Below, one piece after another: positions 1 to 9,653 of a stretch of DNA of 64,000 bases. The DNA is taken from contig JAZBRS010000026.1 in NCBI GenBank assembly GCA_037176725.1, positions 54,724,501 through 54,788,500 on the forward strand, written 5' to 3'. Each line of letters starts with the position of its first letter. The stretch's first letter is position 1. A program made the position numbers and the translations under genes. This DNA is from Posidonia oceanica (taxonomy: Eukaryota; Streptophyta; Magnoliopsida; Alismatales; Posidoniaceae). A model generated the notes under the pieces. It saw only the letters and a program-made list of their open reading frames with translations. It did no database searches and had not been told where the DNA came from.

Positions 1-422
1 GTCCTATCAACCGGAAAGGGTGTTTGCAAGTGATAGTTACTGGATATCAGCCGTATAATGCAATTGCGAGATAGTTTTGGATATCAGCCCAGGATGAGTT
101 TTGGATCATCAGCCAGAGAATGATAGTTTACGGTCCTATCAACCGGAAAGAGCAATTGCAAGGGATAGTTACTGGATATCAGCCGTATAACGTAATTGCC
201 AGTGATAGTTTTGGTTATCAGCCTAGGATGAGTTTTGGATCATCAGCCAAGAGTGATAGTTTACGGTCCTATCAACCGGAAGGGGCAATTACGAGTGACA
301 GTTACTGGATGTCAGCCGTATAACACAACTGCGGGATAGTTTTGGTTATCAGCCCAGGATGAGTTTTGGATCATCAGCCAAGAGAATGATAGTTTACGGT
401 CCTATCAACCAGAAAGAGTAGT
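1..422 (-). repeat. Tandem array of GATAG...CTATC stem-loop modules (3' region of C)
   Basis: Two alternating modules are visible. One is about 29 bp and contains GATAGTTTACGGTCCTATC followed by AACCGG. The other is about 36 bp and contains GATAGTTACTGGATATCAGCC. In the first, GATAG pairs with CTATC around a short loop. The same modules recur at 50346-51350 in element D. The array starts left of the window. Confidence 0.85.
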
Positions 423-456
423 GATTGTTTGATTGATTGATTGATTGATTGATAAG
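423..456. repeat. (GATT)n microsatellite
   Basis: A short run of GATT units separates the 29-bp and 41-bp arrays of element C. In D the same place holds a longer array of about 36-bp GATTGATTGATG units (51360-51600), so it looks like a site of repeat turnover. Confidence 0.8.
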
Positions 457-484
457 ATATCAGACTTATCGGCTGGCAAAGAGG

Positions 485-870
485 GAGTGAAAGAATGATA
501 AGATATCGGACTTATCGGCCGGCAAAAGGAAAGAAATGATAAGATATCGGACTTATCGGCCGGCAAAAGGGAAGAAATGATAAGATGTCGGACTTATCAG
601 CCGGTAAAAGGAAAGAAATGATAAGATATCGGACTTATCGACCGGCAAAAGGAGAGAAGTGATAAGATATCGAACTTATCGGCCGGCAAAAGGAAAGAAA
701 TGATAAGATATCGGACTTATCGGCCGGCAAAGAGGAAATGAAAGAATGATAAGATATCGGACTTATCGGCCGGCAAAAGGAAAGAAATGATAAGATATCG
801 GACTTATTGGCCGGCAAAGAGGAAATAAAGGAATGATAAGATATCGGACTTATCGACCGGCAAAGAGGAA
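485..870 (-). repeat. 41-bp tandem array, GATAAG...CTTATC module (3' region of C)
   Basis: Units start with GATAAGATATCGGACTTATC followed by GGCCGGCAAA. Starts at 497, 538 and 579 give a 41-bp period. Later units are 41-46 bp with varied purine spacers. GATAAG and CTTATC form a stem. The homologous, longer array in D is at 51600-52220. Confidence 0.9.
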
Positions 871-912
871 ATGGATGATTCAGGTGAGATACCGCGGGGC
901 ATCTGAAAAGAT

Positions 913-941
913 GCCCCTGGTATCAAGATGATACCAGGGGC
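913..941. repeat. Perfect 13-bp stem-loop (3' region of C)
   Basis: GCCCCTGGTATCA is followed by a 3-nt loop (AGA) and its exact complement. The same stem-loop is found in A at 13899-13925 and 14069-14095, and with one wobble pair in D at 52307-52333. Confidence 0.85.
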
Positions 942-1320
942 CAGCCGAAGCGTCCCCGGTATCGAAGAGCGAAGGATGGACAAAACTGACGTGTTTGTCA
1001 AACGAGTAGTTAGGGGGTACCAGCCTGATGGAGACTCAGCTGGGGATGTCTGGCAGCAGGATTTGATGGCGCGGGTCCACGAAGGTCTCGGAGTCTGGGT
1101 CGGTTGCTGAGGACTTTCCTGCGTCATGTGGGTAACAAGTCGGGCCAGGGGCCTCCAGATATGAGTGGTAAGGAGCATGGAATGCATTAAGCAGCTTTGA
1201 AATGCGAGCAGCCAGCGTAAAATACTTTTGCATTGATAGAACTGTCGGTTACATGCCTGTGGCAGGCCAGAAAATACAACACAACTTGAAAGGAAACTGA
1301 GCGACAATCGTGTAATGACT

Positions 1321-2508
1321 CTAGCTGATTCGGGCCTTCTTTGATTTCCCAGAGTCAGGAAATAAGGGACCGCTTGGCGGGATCTCATCGATGGGCCAGA
1401 GGTCCTGCACCTCGGTGACGTACTCAGGAGTACACCCCATGCCTCTTGTAGCCGCGATGTCTGTTGATCGCACGCCATGCTGCATCAGATTGGCCAGTTC
1501 CTTCGTTGGGGCAGTTGTACTGAGGGGATATGTTTGAAGGAGCCCTGGTGCTGTGCTATTGATAAAGGCGTGCTGCTGGAAACCGAACTGGCGCATGACC
1601 CTGATAGGGTGGTATTCCACACCCGTGGTGAATCCTGGCAGCACAATCAGCCGCATGTCGCGTGCGCTGAAGAAGACAGTGAAAGGTTCGGCCATAGAAG
1701 GGATGATGCGCCAGGTTACTGTGTCGTCTGTCAGTCCTGACAACCTCTCGTACTCTTCCTTGACGCTCTTAATTGTCCTGGCATGGCTGCTGCAGAAGTA
1801 GGCCTCAAAAGCATGTACTTGGGGGCGCAGAAGATCTATCTCGGTGTGTGCGGCCAGCCAGACCTGAATAAGCACTCCGCAACCATGAAAGTGGCGGCAG
1901 CGATGCGAAATGCGGTCCAGTCTGCGGTATGTTTCTGCCAGGTCTATCTGGCGAGTCACCACAGTGAGTGCTATTTCAGCAATCTCGACGGCCACCGTTA
2001 TCTTGCCATGAGTAAAAACTAGCTTGCCTAGGAAACGGGTAACAAATCCTCGGAGCCACAGCTCGTCTCCGAGTTCAGCGCGCTTTTCCACAGTGTCATC
2101 GAAATATGCTAGGCGAAGTAGGGGCGTGGGCCCGCTGGTGCAAATCAGTCTTTGCTGGCAACTTCGAGTAGAGAGCCCAGTCAGCTGTTTCAGGACTGCG
2201 ATGTATCCGTCACGCCTCATGAAGATGGGCGGTCCCAAGATCTTGGAAAAGCCACAGATCCGGCGCACTTCCTCCAGTGTAGGTGTTAATTCAGCTCTGC
2301 CAAAACAAAAGACATGGTGTGCCGGTTTCCAAAACCTCGCGGCAGCGCACAGAAGATGGCGGCTCACTTCTACATCAACAGCCTTTAGCAATTTGGTTGG
2401 AATGCCCCACAGGCGCAGCTTCTCGTAGTCATCTTGGGTAAGCTAGCCGATCCACTCTCACAGGATCTCAGAACAGTGTGTCGGGGTCACCAGAGTGGGG
2501 AAACCCAT
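1321..2508 (-). pseudogene. Captured plant-mobile-domain/DUF7745-like gene of element C (intron-free, two early stops)
   Basis: This is a 396-codon frame from ATG (2508-2506, MGFPTLV) to TAG (1323-1321). It is open over its last 356 codons but broken near the start by TGA (2460-2458) and TAG (2445-2443). The protein has a WKPAHHVFCFGRAELTPTL segment, a later LAETYRRLDRISHRC segment and a C-terminal RQFGFQQ motif. These resemble the plant mobile domain and DUF7745 proteins often found in plant transposons; the family call is from memory of such proteins. It lies 3' of integrase in sense orientation, where Tat elements often carry extra genes. Introns present in the E copy are exactly absent here. 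Molecular function is unknown; mobile-domain relatives act in gene silencing, which is not shown here. Confidence 0.75.
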
Positions 2509-2599
2509 TGCGTTGATCGCAGAATGCAGGCAAGCGGCTGTCACAAAATCTTCAGATACCTGTTGCCAAGACTGTGAATTATCAGATCTCATACAGACA

Positions 2600-2604
2600 C
2601 ATAG
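2600..2604. other. Target-site duplication of element A, left copy (CATAG)
   Basis: CATAG directly precedes the TGTTGACACC LTR start. The same five bases follow the 3' LTR at 27170-27174. This proves that A inserted into C as one unit. Confidence 0.95.
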
Positions 2605-5600
2605 TGTTGACACCCCATCTTGGCAGGCTTGGACCACTTGGAGCCCTCCTGGTGATTGCTGGACTCAAACCCAAACCAAAACGAAACCCTAACCCTCTTC
2701 TTTACCCTTCAAAATCAAGCCAACTTGACCTAAGCCTTTACCCCTCTTCCCAAGCTCAAAACCTAGCCAAAATCCATAGGAAAACCCACCAACACCCACT
2801 TAGCAAACCTACCCAAGGACTTAGAAAATCTCAAACATTAGACCATTCCCAAAAACCCTAGAAAACCTAGGCAAAACTCCCCTTTTCTACACCTCAAAAC
2901 CCCTCCAAAACCTTCTTAGAATCAAACCAAAACTTCAGAACCAACACCTCAAACCCTAGACTGCCCACTCACCAGTTTTCATCCCATTCCAAGCCCTTTA
3001 AGACCTCCATTCACCCAAATTATCCTTTTCTCTCTCCGGGATTATCATTTTCTCTCTCCTCTCTCTCTCCTGATTATCATCTCTCTTTTCATCCCCTTCT
3101 TGCCCTTTCTCTGGTCCGGCTGTGGGCCCCCTTTGTACTTCTATCCTTCCTCTATCTTATTCCTATTTTTACTTTATTTTTAACACTTTCCCTAATTTTC
3201 AAAAAATCCTTTTCCTTCAACCCATCTCTTTTCCCTTATTTCTTTCTTTTCCCCTTCTCTTCTTCTTTCTCTTTTTCCCTTTCTTTCTCTTGCAAAAATC
3301 CATAAAAACCCCTAAAAATCTGTAAAACCCCAAAACATAAAAGAAACAAATCAGAACCCTAAGAAAAACAATCAAAAAACATTAAACAAGCAATTAAAAA
3401 CCTAAACTTAACTAAATCAAGCTAGAAGGAAAACCAAGCATGTGAGCTAAAAAATGCAAAACAAATCAAAAGAAAACACTGAAAAATCAAGAAAAAAAAT
3501 AAAATGAAATCAGAACCCACCAAAAGTAAAAACCCCATCAGAAGAATTAAAAAACAAACCCTAAAAAGAAGTAAAACAATTAAAGCACCAAGACAAGTAA
3601 TTAAAGAAGCAAAAGACTTAACCTAATAAATATAAGAAAGAACAACCTAAGAACTTAATTAAAAGGAAAATAAAAAAACACATTAAAAAGGACTTAAAAA
3701 TACTCCATCAGACAAGAGAAACCCAGTTAAAAACATCAGGAAAAACTTAACAAAATAAAAGAAAATCAGAAACCTAATCCAAAAGACCTAAAAAAGGAAA
3801 ATCCTAAAAGATTAAAACTAAAAGGCCTAAAACCAATCCTGATTAATACGAAAATAAATCCTAAAAAATCCTAATCAATGTCCTAAGTATCTAACAAGGG
3901 AAACACAATTTTTAAAATAATTTAAAAAGGGTTTAACAAACATTTAATCAAGTGAAAACTAATTAAAGCAAAACCAAAACCCTAAAACCCTAATCAAGCC
4001 CAAAACACATTAATCAACCCAAAATGGCCATTAAAAAATTTAATTAAAATCCTAACTCACAACACAACCTTTCTAGTATTTTTACTTATTTTTAATTTAT
4101 TTTTCTAATTTTATTTCCTTTCTTTTTCCTCTCTTTCTTTCCTTCTTCCTTCCTTATTTTCTTTCTTTTTTCTTCCTTACTGGGCCCATCCAGCCCGTCT
4201 CTCCCTCTCTTCTTTATTTCTTTTTTTCTTTCCAGCCCGCAGCCCGGCCCGCTTCACCCTTCTTCTTCCCCACCTCCTCTGCATTTTTTCCACCAATTTT
4301 CTCCCGCGAGCTGCTGCAGTGCTCCCTCCACCATTTAAATTTCAAGCTTCCATCTTATCATCCACAGCAGCTCGCCGCTCTCTTCTATCTCAGCACCAAT
4401 TCCGGAGGCTTTCAATGCCAGTCGCCTCGCCGTCTCCTGTCTACTGCAGTGCCGCCGGTGGAATTCAAACCACCAGCTCGCGCCTAGCAGTCCCCTCCTC
4501 CTGATAAAAGCCTCCTCCTCGTCCTTCAATTCGGATGGACAGTAGTAGCAAGAGAGAGAGCAGACCTGAGAGAGAGAGCTGAGAAATCCAGAGAATTCCC
4601 AAGCAAATCTCCTTCCTCTCCCTCTGATTTCCAGCAACACTCCCCTTTCTTTTCTCCCTGAAACCAAGCCCGTTCCAGCATCCAACTCTCTTCCGTTTCA
4701 TCCCCCAAATCCACCCAACACACCAGCATTCCTCCTCCATCATTTCCCAACCTTTCCTTCCCTGTAAACACTCCAATTCACCCGAACTTCCATCACTAAA
4801 GCTAACTGAACCCAACCTAACTCCCTTCTCAATTCCCTCCACCACAGTTCACTCCTTCCCACCAAACTCCACCCAGATAATCGCCTGAACTTCACCTTCC
4901 AGAAGCACCATACCTTCAGCCCCATCCTCCACCACAGACTACAAACTCCACAACAAACACCTTGCCTCACTTCAGACCTAAAGTCAGCCTAGCTCTCAAA
5001 CTCTCTCCACACACCCCGGAAAGCCCTTCCAACCATCCAGAATCACTCCCCGAGCCTCCAGCAGTCCTCCGGAAGGCTCCATCCAAGCCGAGGAGCAGCA
5101 GACAGCTCCCCCGGCCTCCGGCAGCTCACAGTCGACCCACAAACGCCGACCCCCCGTTCGAGCAGCAGAACCATCACTTGATCATCTGGGAAGCACCGGA
5201 GCACCACCCTGAAGAAGCCGCAACTGCCGTGAGCCGCTGGAAGCCTCCCCTGCAACCAGACGACGACCGCCGGCCATCTCCGATCCTGTAGAGATCGAGG
5301 GCACGCTCCGGACACAACTACAGGTATTTTCTTACCTTCCCCGCTCTCTCTCCTCCTCCTACTGCTTCCCCGCCGATCAGAGTCGGCTTCCAAGCCTTCC
5401 AGCTCCGACTGCAGCTCGCCTGTCTTCCCTTCTTCTCCGGCGCCGGTCTCCTGCTCTCCGCGCGCTCTGGCCAGCAGAATGATCCCCAGTTGGTCTCCGG
5501 AGCTCCGCATGATCGCCGACGTCGTCCTCCGCCGGTCCGGACGCCCGCAGCCCTCCTGTGCCGATGGTGGTGAGGGCCGGTGGCTCACTGCTACAGTGCC

Positions 5601-7355
5601 AGCCACTGCCGGCCAACACTGTGCTGTTATTTTTCTGTTAATATTGTTTATATGTGAATATTGCATTTATGCCTTAAGTTTCTCCATTTTTGCGTTCTGG
5701 TCCTTAGTTTATTTAATCTGCTTAGTTTTTAATTAAATATCATGCTAAATTGCTGCTTTTATCTCTGCTTTTCAGTATTTTCTTTCCAGTCCTTTTACTG
5801 TGCTGTGTAGTTGTAATTTTTTATGTTTTAATCCCTCTGTTTTCAATTTTTGCACTTAGGTCCTGTTGTAAATCAGATCATTTAATTGCATGCATTTTGC
5901 CATATCATATTGCTTTCTGAGCCCCTGCTTTTTCTCATTTTTGCATTTTCATCCTCTGCACTGTAGAAACTTAGGTTTTATTTTGATTTTTGCATACTGC
6001 ATTGCATGTTTTATCTCATGGTTTTGCATTTTTGCATGTAGGTCCATTTTAAATATGCAGTAACTGTTTTCCATGCATTTTTGCTTATTGCATTGCATTT
6101 TTAACCCTGTTTTTCCCAAAAATTGCACATCAGTCCTGTCTTCTGATTTCAGAGCATGTTTACCTTATAAAATTGCATATTTGACCCCTGCATGATTCAA
6201 AAATTACACATAGGTCCTTGCATCCTTTAAAAATCATGTAAAAAGACTGTTTTGCCCCTAAAGTTGCATCTTAGCTCCTATGCTTACAAAATTGCATGTA
6301 GACCCTCCACTTGCATTCCCGGACTTCCCAGAACCTTGTTTTCTGGAAAATTTGCACTTTAGACCCTAGTTTTTCCAAAATTACCCTCTGATTTTCATTT
6401 GTTTTCAAAACTTCTTCCAATGCATGCCCTCTTTTCAAAATAGCTTTCTGAACCCAATCTTTTGCAAAATAAAGCCCTCTGCCCTCTCCTGTTTTCAAAA
6501 CTCTCTCCTGTTGGCCCCATCCTTTTTGAAAATTTGCATTTAGCCCCCTTCTCTTTTTCAAAAATGGCATTTGAACCTCTGGTTTCTAAAAATTCCCCTC
6601 TTGTCTTTTCTTGCATCTTGCAAGCATCCTACATTCATTAAGCTTTGCATTTTAGCATCCCTTTGCACACACTAAGCACCTTTAGCTCCCCTTCACTTGG
6701 GAGGACCTTTTGCACCTCCTGAACACCTAGATCTGTTCTTCTCCCCTGTTCTGGCCCTCCTGCCTTGAAGCTACGATATCTTCCGATCCGGCCGTTGGAT
6801 CTTCTCAAGTAGGCTGCCCAAGTGACCGCAGCGAAGCGCTCTTCAGCATGGACTTGACAGATCTCAGATCAGGCTCCCGGATTTCCAGGTATGTCCTCCT
6901 GAACCCCTGCATTGCATTCATTTGCATGCCATTTGCATTGTTTCCCTCGTTTTCGATTTCTATCTCTTTGAGCATGTAGAATAGGGCCTCCTCCTCTTGT
7001 CTATCAACTCAGATCTCCGTTTCGCGTTTCCCTATGTGTTTTGTGTTGAGTTTTCCTTGGATTTACCACTTAATGTGACTTTCTTCCCCCTTTTCCACGA
7101 TCCGATCGCATCGCGAGCTTTGGGCAGCGTGCGAGACACACCGTGGAACGGTTTAGTGGGAAATGGTCGCAAAAGAGGTGGTAATCCCCCCGTTTGCTCA
7201 CTCTTCCCTTTGTAGGTCTTCACACCTACTCTGTGTGGCCCCGAACAGCGCCTGTTCTCACACATGCGTTGTTCTGCTTCTCCTTTTACTGCTTCTAATC
7301 CTTCCCTTGCATTTGCATTCGCACGGCTTCTTCCGAGGTTTTATCTCGTAGCTTT

Positions 7356-7585
7356 TGGCACCGTTTTGCGTGCCCGCTCTCGTTTTGGTACCGTTTTGTG
7401 TGCCTGCTTTGTCTTTTGCGTCGTTTTGCGCGCTCACCCTATTTTTGGCACAGTTTTGCGTGCCCGTCATCGTCTTTTGCACCGATTTGCGTGCCGCCTT
7501 GCTTTCTCACCCGTTTTGCGTGCCGACCTTGTCTTTTTGTACCGTTTTGCGCGCTTTCTTGTTTTTTGCCTCGTTCTGCGTGCTT
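7356..7585 (+). repeat. Intra-LTR tandem array, CCGTTTTGCGTGCC units (A, 5' LTR)
   Basis: About six diverged units of roughly 30-36 bp share ACCGTTTTGCGTGCC followed by a T-rich spacer. Homologous arrays occur at 26285-26515 (A 3' LTR), 20684-21540 (B, strongly expanded) and 44568-44985 (D). Confidence 0.8.
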
Positions 7586-7854
7586 TACGCTGTTTTCTTT
7601 TGCATGTCGATCGCATTGCATGGTTTTGCCGTTGTTTTGCTTTTTCGCTTGTATTTGCATATAGGGCTGTGATGCTTACTGCCTGGAGTTCTCATGAGCC
7701 AGGCTTCGCCCGGTTCGGAACACAGACAGCGTAGCTGAGCACTTAGATAGCACGTTTACTTCCTTGCCCTGCATCTCTCCACTTAGAGCACACTTTGAGC
7801 ATTCATTTAGGCATTCATAGGCACCTAGGCATTCAATCCTGCATTTCCCTGTGT

Positions 7855-7989
7855 ATGCGAGCGTAAGCCTAGAAAGACCGATTCTCGGACGTGTCGGGGG
7901 TGCCTAATACCTTCCCCGCACGTAACAGGAGTCCTTGCCCTGTCTTTTGGCCCGCAATGACCATACTGCCCTTATCCTAGGCTAGAGTC
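7855..7989 (+). promoter_or_regulatory. Conserved U5-side block with GGTG...CACC stem
   Basis: This stretch, containing AGAAAGACCGATTCTCGG and GTGCCTAAYACCTTCCCC, is the best-conserved part of all LTRs in the window (B 21921-22052, A 3' LTR 26787-26922, C 38694-38826, D 44085-44213). A GGGG/GTG - CCTAA - CAC/CCCC stem-loop can form. In this copy CAC reads TAC, which keeps a G-U pair. Its role is unknown; a leader RNA signal is an inference. Confidence 0.5.
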
Positions 7990-8237
7990 ATCTCATTTGC
8001 ATGTATTTGCATTTGTTTCCTTTGCATTGCTTTGCTTTGCATTTCTTGCTTGGTTTTGCGTGTTAATTCATGCATTTCCCCCGATTTTCCTTGTCCCCCG
8101 TTAATGGACATGGTGGCGACTCTGATTTGTCTTATCTTTCTCTTTTCTCCTCGATTTTAAGTGTTTTCGAGTTGAGCCTCTTCCTCGGATCCAATCGCCG
8201 CTAATAGCGAGCCTGATTCCGATCGGGATCGCTACAG

Positions 8238-8254
8238 TGGCGACTCTGCTGGGG
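8238..8254 (+). other. Primer binding site of element A (tRNA type)
   Basis: TGGCGACTCTGCTGGGG starts two bases after the LTR end (CTACA, 8236). TGG matches a tRNA CCA tail. Ogre/Tat elements commonly use tRNA-Arg. I could not compare it with a tRNA sequence, so the tRNA identity is inferred. Confidence 0.85.
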
Positions 8255-9653
8255 ATGCCAGACTCCGGCTTTCGCCTTTGCTTTCGCTCGCTTGTTTTGC
8301 ATCTTTGTTTGCCTTTGTGCCTTTGTCTGCCTTGTCTGTTTGCTTGTCTGCCTGTGTCGGCTCCCAGCGAGTCGCACAGTGCTGCTGGGGATGCCAGACT
8401 CCGGCTTTCGTTGTCGGCTTTTTAGCTTGCCTGTTTTGCAGCTTTGTCTGCCTTGTGTGCCTTCTTTGCCTGTTTTGCTCGCTTTTCTGTGCAAACTCCT
8501 AGCAAGTCGCTTCGTGGCTACTTTGCTTAGGTTTTGCACCTCTTTCGCCTCGGTTTGCGCTCTTTTTGCTTGGCTTTGCTTCTCTGCTTGTTTATTTACT
8601 TATTGTCTTGCTTATGCCCTTTTACAGCTTGCTTGTCTTTACTTTCCTTGCCTTACTTGCTTTTTACTGCTTTATTCTTGCACAGTGCATGTCTACATAC
8701 TTGTTTGGCAACAATGCATGCTTTTTGAATGTTGAATGCTTCTTTTACACCTTTGCTATGTCACTACGCACGCACATACTTTGCATACATGCCTTTTGAC
8801 TTGACGAATGTTTCTTTCTTCACCAATATGCTCACAAACACTCGCACATGCCATGCACTTGCCTTTTGTTGTGTTGTATGATCGCCTGCCTGCCATGTTT
8901 GACTGATTTTCTTCCCTTTCGCACATGCCATGCCTAGGACAGTAGAAACATGTTTGCTTTCCCTTTTGCTTAATCTAAAAGCTACAATAAAGCTAAACAA
9001 TAACTTCTAAGCACAACTAGAGCCGATAACTTGCAATTTTCCCCCTTTCTGGTTAATAAAACGCAAGTAAAAGACTCTAAAGCATCTTGCATGATTGATT
9101 CATCTTAGAAAGCATGCATTCTCTCTTCTGAGTCCACCCACAGTTTGCGAAGGACAGTCCCGGCCTCTTGTTCCACCGCTTTGAGCGTGGCGCGAGTCAG
9201 GCGGTCTGTCCCCCCTTGTCCGGGGGTCGTGTCGGTGTTAGTAGAGGGTACCACCCACGCTTTGGCGGGGTAGAGGCCACCAACGCACCACCCTGTTATT
9301 ACCTAAGCTTTGGGCCAGGAGTTAGACAGGGGACCTGTTTTTTCTGACCTGGAGTCTGTCTAAACCCACTACCCTTGAGTGCGTCCTAGTAGATCATCTA
9401 CTCAGGACATGCATGGTGAGAGAGCGCATCTTAGGACATTCACTTGCATGTATGCCATTCATGCCACCCTTAATAACTCTTTATTGCATACAGCCTCTAA
9501 CATCTTTACTCTTTTGCAGGTACGTGTGGGATCCGCTGCCCGGACTCTGAGCGTCCTTCCTCTGAGCTACTTGTCACTTCTGGCAGTAGCTTTCCTTAGG
9601 CTTTGCTTTCTTCTCTCCCGTCGCAGCTTCTGCTCACTTAGGCTCAGTCAGCA
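8255..9653 (+). other. Untranslated leader of element A
   Basis: No coding region is evident. The sequence next to the primer site (TGCTGGGGATGCCAGACTCC) is repeated at about 8386-8412. The part around 9120-9400 is homologous to the C leader (about 37180-37620). A splice-acceptor-like CTCTTTTGCAG ends at 9519, before the gag ATG. Confidence 0.6.

Larger units (their letters stand above)
1..2604 (-). mobile_element. Element C, left part: 3' internal region of a Tat-lineage Ty3/gypsy retrotransposon
   Basis: This is the 3' part of element C, read on the minus strand, and it continues at 27170. It holds 3' tandem arrays (1-870), a stem-loop block and a captured plant-mobile-domain-like gene. 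The join is shown by the CATAG duplication at 2600-2604 and 27170-27174. It is also shown by collinearity with element D around 53990-54060, which has no insertion at that place. The 3' LTR of C must lie left of the window. The region is about as diverged from D as the rest of C. Confidence 0.85.
2605..8236 (+). repeat. 5' LTR of element A (5632 bp)
   Basis: The LTR runs from TGTTGACACC to ATCGCTACA. In order it contains an A/T-rich part with telo-box motifs (2684-4000), CT-rich runs (3030-3110), a GC-rich block (5060-5540), a zone of degenerate TTTTGCAT repeats (5840-6560), a short tandem array (7356-7585), a block conserved in all LTRs here (7855-7989) and a primer-site-like copy (8113-8124). 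No protein-coding capacity is credible: the long frames are proline/serine-rich or repeat-driven and sit on both strands. Relative to the 3' LTR it lacks about 13 bp near 6728. Confidence 0.95.

Noticed and set aside
2684..2700. CCCTAA runs as interstitial telomere repeats
   Set aside because: Only one or two units stand together; they are better described as telo-box motifs.
5043..5666. Pro/Arg-rich frames in the GC-rich LTR block (also 18669-19595, 23884-24588)
   Set aside because: Open frames exist on both strands because of GC-rich composition; they are not conserved between LTRs at codon level.
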